A DNA stretch of 64,000 nt from Volucribacter amazonae (GCF_029783845.1 NZ_LWID01000001.1:1550001-1614000), one strand, 5' to 3'. Shown: positions 1 to 9,044, counted from the stretch's first letter. Notes: generated by a model from the sequence alone, not told the origin. Numbers and translations: made by a program.

Positions 1-1
1 C

Positions 2-814
2 CCTCGTCAAGTGAGCTATGCGGGTTTAAAGGATCGCAAAGCGGTAACGGAGCAATGGTTTTGTTTGCATTTGCCTAAACAAACACCTGATTTTAGCCAA
101 TTTCATTTAGAGGGTGTGGAAATTTTGCAAGTGACTCGTCATCAACGCAAAATTCGTATTGGCAGTTTGGCGGGTAATCATTTTCGGCTGTTATTACGCA
201 AAGTGGTGGAAGAGCCTGCTTTGCTTGAACGGTTACAAAATATGGCTCAACAAGGCGTGCCAAATTATTTCACAGAGCAACGTTTTGGACGTGATGGGCA
301 TAATTTAACCCAAGCCATTCGTTGGGCGAATGGTAAAATTAAGGTAAAGGATCGGCATAAACGTAGTTTTTATTTGTCGGCGGCACGCAGTGAAATATTT
401 AATCAAATTGTTTCTGCTCGTATTGAACAAGGCTTAATTGAACAAGTGATGATGGGGGATATTGTGCAATTAAGCGGTTCGCAGAGTTGGTTTAAAATCG
501 CCCCAGAGGAAGATTTGGCTGAGTTACAGCAACGTTTGCAACAACGGGATCTTTATTTAACTGGGGCATTAATTGGCGAGGATATTGAGAAAGCAAGTTC
601 AGCCTTTGAACAAGAGATTATTCAGCAATATTCGGCGTTATTAACCTTAATACAACGAGAAAAAGTGAAAACCTTTCGCCGTCCGTTATTGTTATTGCCA
701 CAGCATTTCACTTGGCAATTTGTGCCAGAGGGATTGCAATTAGCCTTTTATTTGCCTGCGGGCAGTTATGCCACTGCGGTGGTGCGAGAATTAGTCAATA
801 TTGAGGAAAATTAA
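2..814 (+). CDS. truD: tRNA pseudouridine(13) synthase TruD, 5'-truncated by window edge
   Basis: TruD isomerises U13 of tRNA-Glu to pseudouridine in the cytoplasm. The reading frame is open from base 2, and the GTG at 11 is an internal Val codon, not a start: the residues around it (VSYAGLKDRKAVTEQW) match the family's catalytic segment, which lies about 75 residues into E. coli TruD. The Asp of GLKDRKAVT is the expected catalytic Asp. The motif VPNYFTEQRFGRDGHN and the C-terminal LPAGSYATAVVREL are also typical. The stop overlaps the surE start by one base (TAATG), so the two are translationally coupled in the conserved truD-surE-pcm-nlpD order. The N-terminal part lies outside the window. 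Confidence 0.95.
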   Translation, partial: PRQVSYAGLKDRKAVTEQWFCLHLPKQTPDFSQFHLEGVEILQVTRHQRKIRIGSLAGNHFRLLLRKVVEEPALLERLQNMAQQGVPNYFTEQRFGRDGHNLTQAIRWANGKIKVKDRHKRSFYLSAARSEIFNQIVSARIEQGLIEQVMMGDIVQLSGSQSWFKIAPEEDLAELQQRLQQRDLYLTGALIGEDIEKASSAFEQEIIQQYSALLTLIQREKVKTFRRPLLLLPQHFTWQFVPEGLQLAFYLPAGSYATAVVRELVNIEEN

Positions 815-1554
815 TGCATATTTTATTAAGTAATGATGATGGTATTCATGCTGAGGGCATTCGTGTACTCGCACAGGCTTTGCGTCAGTTTGCTGAAGTA
901 ACGGTGGTCGCCCCTGATCGCAATCGTAGTGCCGCCTCTAATTCCTTGACCTTAGTTGAGCCTTTGCGTCCGCATAAATTAGATAATGGCGATTATTGTG
1001 TTAATGGTACACCTGCGGATTGTGTGCATTTGGCATTAAATGGCTTCTTAGCTGGGCGAGTTGATTTGGTGGTATCAGGCATTAATGCGGGGGCAAATTT
1101 AGGCGATGATACCCTGTATTCAGGCACCGTTGCGGCAGCAATGGAAGGACGCCATTTAGGCTTGCCTGCTATTGCGGTATCTTTAGACGGTCGTCAGCAT
1201 TATGAAAGTGCGGCTCGTATTGTGAGTGATTTAATTCCTAAATTGCATCACCAATTACTTGAGGGACGGCGTGAAATTATTAATATTAATGTGCCTGATT
1301 TGCCTTATGAACAAATTAAAGGCTTAAAAGTGTGCCATTTAGGGTATCGCGAATCTGCCGCTGAAGTGATTTCTCAACAAGATCCACGTAATGAGCGGAT
1401 TTATTGGATTGGCCCAAGTGGTTTGCCTGAATATGCTAGCGAGGGGACAGATTTTCACGCCGTACAACAAGGTTATGTGGCAATTACACCATTGCAAGCG
1501 GATATGACCGCACATCATTCTTTAGCCTTATTACAAAAATGGGTGGATAATTAA
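814..1554 (+). CDS. surE: 5'/3'-nucleotidase SurE
   Basis: SurE is a metal-dependent cytosolic nucleoside monophosphate phosphatase with some exopolyphosphatase activity. The 246-residue protein begins MHILLSNDDG. The expected metal ligands are visible: Asp8, Asp9, Ser39 (in DRNRSAASNS) and Asn91 (in VSGINAGANLG). The length is close to the usual 250. It overlaps truD by one base and is followed by pcm after two bases, giving one compact operon. In E. coli surE and pcm are linked to stationary-phase survival. Start chosen because MHILLSNDDG is the family N-terminus. Confidence 0.96.
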   Translation: MHILLSNDDGIHAEGIRVLAQALRQFAEVTVVAPDRNRSAASNSLTLVEPLRPHKLDNGDYCVNGTPADCVHLALNGFLAGRVDLVVSGINAGANLGDDTLYSGTVAAAMEGRHLGLPAIAVSLDGRQHYESAARIVSDLIPKLHHQLLEGRREIININVPDLPYEQIKGLKVCHLGYRESAAEVISQQDPRNERIYWIGPSGLPEYASEGTDFHAVQQGYVAITPLQADMTAHHSLALLQKWVDN

Positions 1555-1556
1555 TT

Positions 1557-2183
1557 ATGCCGACACCAGAACAGCGAAAATTGGTGCAACAGTTATATCA
1601 GCAAGGTATTACTGATGAACGTGTGTTGCAAGCCATTTACGAAACACCTCGTCCGCATTTTGTTGATGAGGCGTTTGCACATCGTTGTTATGAAGATATT
1701 GTGCCGATTTCAGAGGGACAAACCTTAACCCACCCTTATACCTCTGCACGAATGACCGAATTATTACAGATTGAACCGCATCATCATATTTTGGAAATCG
1801 GCACTGGCAGCGGTTATCAAACGGCAGTGTTAGCCAAATTAGCTGACAAAGTATTTAGTGTGGAACGGATAAAAAAGTTACAATGGCAAGCCATACGCCG
1901 TCTTAAACAATTAGATTTATATAATATTCAATTTAAGCATGATGATGGTTGGCAAGGGTGGCAAGCCAAAGCCCCTTTTGACGGTATTATCGTTACTGCT
2001 GCTCCTGAAACTGTGCCTATTGCATTATTGCACCAGTTAAAGGACAATGGGCGGCTAATTATTCCTGTGGGTAATGAACATCAGCAGGTTTTACAGCGTA
2101 TTACTCGTTGTGGCTCGGAATATTATGTAGAGAACATTGAACAAGCAAAATTTGTTCCCTTAGTAGAAGGAGAAATTATTTGA
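1557..2183 (+). CDS. pcm: Protein-L-isoaspartate O-methyltransferase
   Basis: Pcm methylates isoaspartyl residues in aged proteins with S-adenosylmethionine, starting their repair to aspartate. The 208-residue length is typical. The SAM-binding motif I, LEIGTGSGYQ, is at residues 79-88. The segment ISEGQTLTHPYTSARM (about 51-66) is the family's substrate-site region. The gene starts two bases after surE and overlaps the TTG start of the next gene by four bases, so it is probably co-translated with both neighbours. Confidence 0.96.
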   Translation: MPTPEQRKLVQQLYQQGITDERVLQAIYETPRPHFVDEAFAHRCYEDIVPISEGQTLTHPYTSARMTELLQIEPHHHILEIGTGSGYQTAVLAKLADKVFSVERIKKLQWQAIRRLKQLDLYNIQFKHDDGWQGWQAKAPFDGIIVTAAPETVPIALLHQLKDNGRLIIPVGNEHQQVLQRITRCGSEYYVENIEQAKFVPLVEGEII

Positions 2184-2755
2184 ATATTTTTGGTGCGATG
2201 TATGATAAAACCATGCAATGGTCAAAACACCGCTTTGCCCCTTTTTGGTTATCTTTTGTTAGTTTTATTGAGGCGATATTTTTCCCTATTCCGCCTGATG
2301 TCATGCTTATTCCTATGTCAATGTCTAAACCTAAAAAGGCTTGGCATTATGCGTTATATACAACCATTGCCTCGGCATTAGGGGGAGCAGTAGGTTATGC
2401 CATTGGTTATTATGCCTTTGATTTTGTGCATCATTATGTGGTGCAATGGGGTTATGAAGCCCATTGGGCAACCGCAATGTCGTGGTTTGAACGTTGGGGG
2501 GTATTAATTGTTTTTGTGGCAGGTTTCTCGCCTATTCCTTATAAAGTGTTTACCATTTGTGCTGGTGTGATGCAAATGGCATTTTTACCTTTTATCCTCA
2601 CCGCTTTTGTTTCTCGTGCTGCTCGATTTATCTTAGTGGCGAAATTAGCTGCTTGGGGCGGACAACGTTTTGCAGCACAATTACGCCGTTATATTGAAAT
2701 TATTGGCTGGTCGGTAGTGGTTTTGGCTGTGATTGCCTATTTATTGTTACGTTAA
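2180..2755 (+). CDS. YqaA-family (DedA/SNARE-associated type) inner membrane protein
   Basis: A 191-residue integral membrane protein of the COG1238/YqaA type, distantly related to DedA (VTT domain) proteins; its substrate is unknown. Hydrophobic segments lie near residues 20-45, 57-80, 105-145 and 170-190. The motif FIEAIFFPIPPDVMLIPM and the later FSPIPYKVFTICAG are the paired re-entrant-type motifs of the family. I chose the TTG at 2180 as start because AGAAGGAG at 2165-2172 is ideally spaced from it; it overlaps the pcm stop (TTGA). An ATG at 2198 is the alternative. It sits between pcm and nlpD. Confidence 0.8.
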   Translation: MNIFGAMYDKTMQWSKHRFAPFWLSFVSFIEAIFFPIPPDVMLIPMSMSKPKKAWHYALYTTIASALGGAVGYAIGYYAFDFVHHYVVQWGYEAHWATAMSWFERWGVLIVFVAGFSPIPYKVFTICAGVMQMAFLPFILTAFVSRAARFILVAKLAAWGGQRFAAQLRRYIEIIGWSVVVLAVIAYLLLR

Positions 2756-2790
2756 TATGATTTAATTCTGTTTTAGAAAAGGATATGTGA

Positions 2791-3951
2791 ATGAAAAAAT
2801 CGTTTTTATTATTGCCTTTAGCGAGCTTGGTGCTTACCGCTTGTAGTTCCAGTACCCCTGCCCCCGTAGAAAATGCAGACGGTACGTTAACCCCGGGTAT
2901 TATGCAACCCATTGAATCCACAGGGGCGACAAGTGGGGCTTGGGAGCCTGAAATTCAGCAACAAAGTATGCCGACCAATATGCAAGCACCTGTTAATCAA
3001 TCCTCAAACACGCCAAACTATACTCAACCTGTTGCGCAACAGGTATCAAGTACAGTACAACAAAATACTGCAACACAGGTATCTCAAGATTTTACCATTC
3101 CTCGTAATGCTCAAACGAACGCACCAGATTACAGCAAAATAGACAAAGGTTTTTATAAAGGCGAAACCTATCAAGTGCGTAAAGGCGATACTATGTTTTT
3201 AATCGCCTATATTTCAGGTTTAGATGTAAAAGAACTTGCGGCATTAAATAATATGAGCGAGCCTTACCAATTAAGCATTGGACAAGTGTTAAGAGTATCC
3301 AATGGTAACAATAATGTTACTCCAACAGCAAACCAAACTGTAGCGAATAATACGGCAACAGCCCAGGCTGTGAATGAACCTGCGGTAACCTATACACCAG
3401 CGGCAAATGGTACACAATATGGTTCTGATGGTACGATTATTGGCCCAGTCAAAGCCACCGCAAGTACCAATGCCCCAGCGAAATCTACCGGCGTATCAAC
3501 CCCTAATCCAACGCCAATTACCACACCGACTACCACTACAACTATTGCAAATACCGCCCCAGCGGTAACCCCAACTAGCAATATTGCGTGGCGTTGGCCA
3601 GCAAATGGCAAAATTATCCAAGGTTTCTCAAGCTCTGACGGTGGTAATAAAGGCATTGATATTGGTGGTTCAAGAGGACAAGCGGTAAATGCCGCCGCCG
3701 CAGGTACGGTAGTCTATGCAGGAAATGCTTTGCGTGGTTATGGCAACCTTATCATTATTAAACATAACGATGATTATCTCAGTGCTTATGCCCACAATGA
3801 AAGCATTTTAGTCAAGGAACAACAAACCGTTTCCGCTGGGCAACAAATCGCCAAAATGGGAAGCTCTGGTACAAATGAAGTTAAACTGCATTTTGAAATC
3901 CGTTACCGCGGAAAATCCGTTGATCCAGTGCGTTATTTGCCGAAGAGATAA
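2791..3951 (+). CDS. nlpD: Murein hydrolase activator lipoprotein NlpD (LppB)
   Basis: NlpD is an outer-membrane lipoprotein that activates the amidase AmiC during cell separation. A lipoprotein signal ends at LTAC (Cys18). A LysM peptidoglycan-binding domain spans about residues 125-169 (YQVRKGDTMFLIAY to IGQVLRV). A low-complexity Thr/Pro/Ala linker follows, then a C-terminal LytM/M23 domain (about 267-383). The LytM domain looks catalytically degenerate, as expected for an activator: the usual His-x3-Asp site reads KGIDIGG, while LHFEIR is kept. In E. coli rpoS follows nlpD; here a terminator and convergent tex follow instead. Confidence 0.95.
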   Translation: MKKSFLLLPLASLVLTACSSSTPAPVENADGTLTPGIMQPIESTGATSGAWEPEIQQQSMPTNMQAPVNQSSNTPNYTQPVAQQVSSTVQQNTATQVSQDFTIPRNAQTNAPDYSKIDKGFYKGETYQVRKGDTMFLIAYISGLDVKELAALNNMSEPYQLSIGQVLRVSNGNNNVTPTANQTVANNTATAQAVNEPAVTYTPAANGTQYGSDGTIIGPVKATASTNAPAKSTGVSTPNPTPITTPTTTTTIANTAPAVTPTSNIAWRWPANGKIIQGFSSSDGGNKGIDIGGSRGQAVNAAAAGTVVYAGNALRGYGNLIIIKHNDDYLSAYAHNESILVKEQQTVSAGQQIAKMGSSGTNEVKLHFEIRYRGKSVDPVRYLPKR

Positions 3952-3957
3952 AGAAAC

Positions 3958-3997
3958 AAAAAAGGAACACAAAATAGATTGTGTTCCTTTTGCATTT
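3958..3997. terminator. Hairpin terminator between nlpD and tex, probably bidirectional
   Basis: AAAGGAACAC (3961-3970) pairs with GTGTTCCTTT (3981-3990) around a 10-base loop. A T-rich tract follows on the plus strand. A-rich sequence precedes it, giving a T-rich tract on the minus strand. It lies between the convergent ends of nlpD and tex. Confidence 0.8.
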
Positions 3998-4009
3998 TTA
4001 ACGATTTTT

Positions 4010-6322
4010 TTACCGTTTCCAATTCTTCAACGCATCTGCAAAGGCGTTACCCATTGCTGAATTTTGGGTTTTATGGTTTTGCTGACGAGTAGGTTTAGCT
4101 GATTTTGTTGCTGAAGTGCGGTCAGTTTTAGCATTATTTTTTTCGCCAATATTTTCATCTAATCGCATTGTTAAAGCGATACGTTTGCGCGCTATATCTA
4201 CTTCCAGCACTTTCACTTTAACAATATCGCCTGTTTTGACCACTTGATGGGGATCATCAACAAATTTATCGCTTAATGAAGAAATATGCACTAAGCCATC
4301 TTGGTGAACGCCAATATCCACGAACGCTCCAAAGTTGGTTACATTGGTAATCGTGCCTTCCAAAATCATACCTGCTTTGAGATCATCAATATTTTCTACG
4401 CCGTCCATAAAGGTGGCGGTTTTAAATTCTCCACGCGGATCTCGTCCGGGTTTTTCTAGCTCTTTGAAAATATCTTGTACGGTAGGTAAACCAAATTGTT
4501 GGTCAGTAAATTGTTTGGCATCAAGTTGGCGAATAACACTGGTATTACCCATTAACTGTTGAATAGATTGGGCGGTAGCTTGTAAGATTTTTTCTACCAC
4601 AGGGTAGGCTTCTGGGTGGACACCAGAAGCATCGAGTGGATTGTTACCTTGGGCAATACGCATAAAGCCTGCACATTGCTCAAAGGCTTTTGGTCCAAGT
4701 CTTGGCACGTTTTTCAAGTCGTTACGGCTGGCAAAGCGTCCATTTTCATCACGATATGCCACAATATTTTGTGCTAAGGTTTTGGTCATACCTGCGACCC
4801 TTGCTAACAATGGTGCAGAGGCGGTATTGAGATCCACCCCAACGGCATTTACACAATCCTCAACCACCGCATCAAGTTTGCGTGCTAATTGGCTTTGATT
4901 AACGTCGTGTTGATATTGTCCAACGCCAATGGCTTTTGGTTCAATTTTGACTAATTCGGCAAGGGGATCTTGCAAACGGCGTGCAATGGATACCGCACCA
5001 CGTAAAGATACGTCAAGCTCAGGAAATTCTGCGGCAGCTAATTCGGAGGCGGAATAGACGGAAGCGCCAGCCTCGCTAACCACTACTGTTTGCGGTTTGT
5101 TTTCGCCACATTGTTTGACGACCTCTTTGGCAAATCGCTCTGTTTCTCGAGAGGCAGTACCATTACCAATGGCAATAAGCTCTACTTGATGGGTTTTGAT
5201 CAAGTTAAATAAACTGAGCATTGCTTTTTGTTCTTGCCCTGTGTGGGGATAAATAGTGTCGGTTGCCAGTAATTTGCCTGTGTTATCCACAACAGCCACT
5301 TTTACCCCTGTGCGTAACCCGGGATCAAGTCCAATGGTGGTTTTTGCTCCAGCAGGGGCTGCCATTAATAAGGCACTGAGATTGCGGGCAAAAACATTAA
5401 TTGCCTCTTCTTCCGCTTTTTCTCGTAATGCGGTCATTAATTCTGTTTCTAAATGCAGGGAAATTTTAATTTTCCACGTCCAAGCAATCACTTGTTCACG
5501 CCATTTATCCGCAGGTTGTTGCTGTAAATGGACATTGAGATGTTGGCGAATAATTTCTTCACAATAGCTATGACGATTGCTTTCATCTGCCTCAGGATCG
5601 GCGTTTAAACTTAGTTGTAAGATGCCTTCATTGCGTCCTCGTAGCATCGCCAAAGCACGATGGGAAGGCACTTGACGTAATAATTCTTGGTGATCAAAAT
5701 AATCTTGGAATTTTGCCCCATCATTTTCTTTGCCAGCAATGACTTTAGATACCAATAAGGCATTTTGTTGTAAATATTGACGAATTTTCGCTAATAATTC
5801 CGCTTCTTCGGCAAAGCGTTCCATTAAAATATAACGCGCCCCATCTAGTACCGCTTTGCTGTCAGCAAAACCTTGTTCTGCGTTAAGATAATCTGTGGCA
5901 GCAAGCTCAGGATCGGTTTGTGGATTTTGCCATAATAAATCCGCAAGAGGTTCAAGTCCTGCTTCAATAGCAATTTGCCCTTTGGTACGCCGTTTCGGTT
6001 TATAAGGCAAATAAAGATCTTCAAGTTCGGTTTTACTTTGGCAAGCGAGGATTTTTTGGTGCAAAGGTTCAGTTAATTTGCCTTGTTCATCAATGGACTT
6101 CAAAATAGTTTGGCGGCGATCTTCTAATTCACGCAAATAGGTTAAACGGGTTTCAAAATGGCGTAGTTGGCTATCATCAAGCCCCCCTGTTACCTCTTTA
6201 CGGTAACGTGCAATAAAAGGAATGGTATTACCGTCATCAAGTAAGCCTATGGCAGCGAGAATTTGTTGAGGTTGTACCGCTAATTCGGCGGCGATAATTT
6301 GGCTGATTTGTTGATTTAACAT
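4010..6322 (-). CDS. tex: Transcription accessory protein Tex (YhgF)
   Basis: Tex is a conserved RNA/nucleic-acid-binding protein linked to transcription and, in several pathogens, toxin expression. The 770-residue protein has the family order: an N-terminal helical part, a YqgF/RNase H-like domain beginning near residue 330 (TTIGLDPGLRTGVKVAVVD), helix-hairpin-helix motifs (NTASAPLLARVAGMT; RNDLKNVPRLGPKAFEQ) and a C-terminal S1 domain near residues 650-720 (GTITNVTNFGAFVDIG...VHISSLSDKF). A basic, Lys/Asn-rich tail follows. It is a single gene, convergent with nlpD and divergent from sdhE. Confidence 0.95.
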   Translation of the reverse strand: MLNQQISQIIAAELAVQPQQILAAIGLLDDGNTIPFIARYRKEVTGGLDDSQLRHFETRLTYLRELEDRRQTILKSIDEQGKLTEPLHQKILACQSKTELEDLYLPYKPKRRTKGQIAIEAGLEPLADLLWQNPQTDPELAATDYLNAEQGFADSKAVLDGARYILMERFAEEAELLAKIRQYLQQNALLVSKVIAGKENDGAKFQDYFDHQELLRQVPSHRALAMLRGRNEGILQLSLNADPEADESNRHSYCEEIIRQHLNVHLQQQPADKWREQVIAWTWKIKISLHLETELMTALREKAEEEAINVFARNLSALLMAAPAGAKTTIGLDPGLRTGVKVAVVDNTGKLLATDTIYPHTGQEQKAMLSLFNLIKTHQVELIAIGNGTASRETERFAKEVVKQCGENKPQTVVVSEAGASVYSASELAAAEFPELDVSLRGAVSIARRLQDPLAELVKIEPKAIGVGQYQHDVNQSQLARKLDAVVEDCVNAVGVDLNTASAPLLARVAGMTKTLAQNIVAYRDENGRFASRNDLKNVPRLGPKAFEQCAGFMRIAQGNNPLDASGVHPEAYPVVEKILQATAQSIQQLMGNTSVIRQLDAKQFTDQQFGLPTVQDIFKELEKPGRDPRGEFKTATFMDGVENIDDLKAGMILEGTITNVTNFGAFVDIGVHQDGLVHISSLSDKFVDDPHQVVKTGDIVKVKVLEVDIARKRIALTMRLDENIGEKNNAKTDRTSATKSAKPTRQQNHKTQNSAMGNAFADALKNWKR

Positions 6323-6431
6323 AAGTCTTATTGTGTGAGTTAAAAATTGCCAATAGGATACTTGTTTTAACCAGTAGGCTCAAATTTTTATGCTAGAATA
6401 GCCTGTAATTATGCAAATGTTAGGTTAAATT

Positions 6432-6680
6432 ATGTGCAAATATAATAAATTAAGAATTGAGTGGGATTGTCGGCGTGGTATGTTGGAGCTAGACAATATT
6501 ATTATGCCTTTTTATCAACAACATTTTGACCATTTAACAGATCAACAAAAAGAGATTTTTATTCGTTTATTGGCTTGTTCTGATTTGGAGCTATTTTCTT
6601 GGTTATTTAAAGGCTCTCAACCGCAAGACCTTGAATTGCGTGAGATGATCACCCATATTCAACAAACATTAACAAAATAA
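6432..6680 (+). CDS. sdhE: FAD assembly factor SdhE (YgfY/CptB)
   Basis: SdhE is a small cytosolic chaperone that promotes covalent attachment of FAD to succinate dehydrogenase or fumarate reductase flavoprotein subunits. The 82-residue protein carries the diagnostic RGxxE motif (RGMLE, residues 15-19), followed by LD and a small helical bundle. The length matches the family. It stands alone between tex and rpoE. Start is the first ATG, ten bases after GGTTAAAT; its Shine-Dalgarno sequence is weak. Confidence 0.9.
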   Translation: MCKYNKLRIEWDCRRGMLELDNIIMPFYQQHFDHLTDQQKEIFIRLLACSDLELFSWLFKGSQPQDLELREMITHIQQTLTK

Positions 6681-6711
6681 ATTATCAACGTCATCTTTAC
6701 AAAAAAAGATT

Positions 6712-6738
6712 GAACTTTTTTTTGATTATTCGCTCTAA
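6712..6738 (+). promoter_or_regulatory. Candidate sigma-E promoter of the rpoE operon
   Basis: GAACTT (6712-6717) and TCTAA (6734-6738) are separated by 16 bases. This matches the known sigma-E promoter pattern (GGAACTT, about 16 bases, TCTRA) apart from the leading G. It lies about 75 bases before the rpoE start, consistent with the autoregulated rpoE promoter known in E. coli. Assigned by pattern only. Confidence 0.65.
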
Positions 6739-6812
6739 CTCAACGTACAAGCTTGCTGTCTTTGATATTGAAGATTGTTAGAGAGAAACAGATTTAGGGA
6801 GATTCACTGTTC

Positions 6813-7388
6813 ATGAGTGAACAGCTAACAGATCAAGCTTTGGTAGAAAGAGTACAGCAGGGAGATAAAAAAGCCTTTAATTTATTGGTATCTCGTTATC
6901 AGAATAAACTGGCTGGACTGCTGAGTCGCTATGTATCTGCTAATGATATACCTGATGTAGTGCAGGAATCCTTTATAAAAGCGTACCGCTCTTTGGATTC
7001 TTTTCGTGGCGAAAGTGCTTTCTATACATGGCTTTATAGAATTGCGGTCAATACTGCTAAAAATTATTTAACGGCACAAGGTCGCCGTCCGCCTAAGGAA
7101 GATATTTTAGCGGAAGAGGCGGAAAGTTATGAAGTGGGTAGCCATTTACGTGATGTAGAAACGCCAGAAAACTTGATGTTGTCAGCAGAGTTAAAGCAAA
7201 CCGTATTTGATACCATTAATAGTTTGCAAGAAGAATTAAAAACGGCTATTACCTTGCGAGAAATTGAAGGTATGAGCTATGAAGAAATTGCGGAAATAAT
7301 GGAATGCCCTGTCGGTACAGTGCGTTCACGCATTTTCCGAGCAAGGGAAATTATTGAAAGCAAAATCGCCCCTTTAATGCAACGCTAA
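6813..7388 (+). CDS. rpoE: RNA polymerase envelope-stress sigma factor RpoE
   Basis: RpoE (sigma-E, ECF family) directs transcription of outer-membrane and periplasmic stress genes. The 191-residue length equals E. coli RpoE. Region 2 is visible at about residues 45-90 (DIPDVVQESFIKAYRSLDSFRGESAFYTWLYRIA, quoted in parts: DVVQESFIKAYRSLD and FYTWLYRIAVNTAKNY). Region 4, with its helix-turn-helix, is at about 145-185 (YEEIAEIMECPVGTVRSRIF). It heads an operon with its anti-sigma genes rseA and rseB and with rseC. A sigma-E-like promoter lies upstream. Confidence 0.97.
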   Translation: MSEQLTDQALVERVQQGDKKAFNLLVSRYQNKLAGLLSRYVSANDIPDVVQESFIKAYRSLDSFRGESAFYTWLYRIAVNTAKNYLTAQGRRPPKEDILAEEAESYEVGSHLRDVETPENLMLSAELKQTVFDTINSLQEELKTAITLREIEGMSYEEIAEIMECPVGTVRSRIFRAREIIESKIAPLMQR

Positions 7389-7436
7389 TTTGAAAACACA
7401 AATTGCAAAGATAAACCTGAACGTTGGAGTATGAAT

Positions 7437-7997
7437 ATGCAAAAAGAGTTACTTTCGGCCTATATGGATGGAGAACAAGTAAGTAACCAAGTGATTGATG
7501 AAATTCACCAAGATCCGCAATTACAGCAAAGTTGGCATCATTTTCATCTTGTCCGTTCTGTTATGCGTCAGGAAACCAGTGAGGTTATTTTAGGACAGGA
7601 TTTTACTGCTAAAATGGCATCAATTATTGAACAGGAAGTCAGTTATCAAGAACAACCGACGGTTGCAGAAGTGGAAAAATCACCATTTGTGCAAAAATTA
7701 CGTCGTTTGTTTATGCCGATGACACAAGTGGCGGTAGCAGCTGGCGTTTGTTTAGTCGCTGTATTAGGCGTGCAATCTTTTAATGGTAGTGATAATATGG
7801 CGAGTGCTGATGTGGATACCCCTGTCCTGCAAACTTTGCCTTTTAATAATAATGTGCAAGCAGTGAGTTACAACGCCCCAGCACAAGATGTTGTAACCGC
7901 AGAGCAATTAGAACAAAAGAGTAAACGTATTGAGGCGATGTTGCAAGATTATGAATTGCAACGCCGAGTTAATAGCCATTCGGCACAGAACCAGTAA
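7437..7997 (+). CDS. rseA: Anti-sigma-E factor RseA
   Basis: RseA is a single-pass inner-membrane protein that holds RpoE inactive until it is cleaved by DegS and RseP under envelope stress. The N-terminal cytoplasmic anti-sigma domain begins MQKELLSAYMDGEQ, very like E. coli RseA. A membrane segment lies around residues 97-115, and the periplasmic tail keeps the motif AMLQDYELQRRVNSHS. I start it at 7437, not the upstream ATG at 7431, because GGAG (7426-7429) is seven bases from 7437 but only one from 7431. It is the second gene of the rpoE operon. Confidence 0.93.
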   Translation: MQKELLSAYMDGEQVSNQVIDEIHQDPQLQQSWHHFHLVRSVMRQETSEVILGQDFTAKMASIIEQEVSYQEQPTVAEVEKSPFVQKLRRLFMPMTQVAVAAGVCLVAVLGVQSFNGSDNMASADVDTPVLQTLPFNNNVQAVSYNAPAQDVVTAEQLEQKSKRIEAMLQDYELQRRVNSHSAQNQ

Positions 7998-8032
7998 ATC
8001 AATTAATGATTAGCGTTTGAACAAAAATTAAG

Positions 8033-8054
8033 GGGAAAAGTGAAGGCTTTTCCC
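8033..8054 (+). other. Intercistronic hairpin between rseA and rseB
   Basis: GGGAAAAG (8033-8040) pairs perfectly with CTTTTCCC (8047-8054) around a six-base loop, 22 bases before rseB. Only a short T-rich stretch follows, so it may be an attenuator or RNA-processing site rather than a full terminator. Confidence 0.4.
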
Positions 8055-8076
8055 TTTCTAATATTGAAATCCGTAT

Positions 8077-9030
8077 ATGAAAAAAACATTATTAAAATTG
8101 ACCGCACTTTTGGCTACCTTGGGTTATACCTTGCCTATTTGGGCTGATGAACAGGCACAAGCATTATTAATGGAAATGTCCCAAGCTACGCAACAAGGCA
8201 ATTATGACTTATCTTTTATTGCTATTAATCCCCTTGATACCATATCTTTACGTTATCGGCATATTAAAGAGGATAATAAAACTTATGCTCAATTATTAAG
8301 TTTAGATAATAGCCCACAAGAAATTATTCAACGTGATGATCTTGTGAGTTATTTTGGTAATAGTTACCAACCTTTTTCTTTGTATGCGGATAATATTGTA
8401 GATAATTTGCCTAATGTTTTGCGTACCGATTTTGTGCGTTTAACGGAAAATTATGATTTTACCAATATTGGACGTAATCGTATTGCTAACCGAGTTGTGC
8501 AAACCATACGTATTCAACCTAAAGACAATTTTCGTTATCAATACGTTTTATTTATTGATGAACAAAATCATTTATTATTACGCAGTGATTTGCTTGATCG
8601 TGAGGGGAATTTATTAGAGCAATTTCGGGTGTTAAATATGTATATGCTTGATGACCCAGCCCCTTTATTGAATTATATTAATTCTGTTTATTTTCCGCCA
8701 AGCATCAATCAAAAGGACGAACAAGTCACAACCTTAGCGATGAATTGGTCGCCAAGTTGGGTACCAAAGGGTTTTACTCGGATTAAAACCGCACGTCAAC
8801 AAGTTGATAATGTACTCATTGAAAGTCAATCTTATAGCGATCAGCTATTTTCGTTTAGTTTGTATGTTTCCGATAGTGCTTTGCCTGAAAGCCAAGAAAT
8901 GGTTTGGAAACAAGGGGCTTACACGATTTATAGTGAAAGCATTAATAATAAAGAAGTTACGCTTATTGGACAAATTCCGCTTACCACTGCAAAACGTATT
9001 GTTCAAGACGTTCAATTTCATTCAAAATAA
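8077..9030 (+). CDS. rseB: Periplasmic sigma-E regulator RseB
   Basis: RseB binds the periplasmic tail of RseA and shields it from DegS, and senses mislocalised lipopolysaccharide and lipoprotein. The 317-residue length is within one of E. coli RseB. A Sec signal peptide (MKKTLLKLTALLATLGYTLPIWA, about residues 1-24) precedes a MucB/RseB N-terminal domain related to LolA folds. The C-terminal domain begins near TLAMNWSPSWVPKGFT. It lies third in the rpoE operon and is followed by rseC after 14 bases. Confidence 0.93.
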   Translation: MKKTLLKLTALLATLGYTLPIWADEQAQALLMEMSQATQQGNYDLSFIAINPLDTISLRYRHIKEDNKTYAQLLSLDNSPQEIIQRDDLVSYFGNSYQPFSLYADNIVDNLPNVLRTDFVRLTENYDFTNIGRNRIANRVVQTIRIQPKDNFRYQYVLFIDEQNHLLLRSDLLDREGNLLEQFRVLNMYMLDDPAPLLNYINSVYFPPSINQKDEQVTTLAMNWSPSWVPKGFTRIKTARQQVDNVLIESQSYSDQLFSFSLYVSDSALPESQEMVWKQGAYTIYSESINNKEVTLIGQIPLTTAKRIVQDVQFHSK

Positions 9031-9044
9031 GGATAAGGGATTGT

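Noticed and set aside
11..13. GTG at 11 as the truD start
   Set aside because: The frame is open upstream, and the residues that follow correspond to an internal catalytic segment of TruD; the true start is outside the window.
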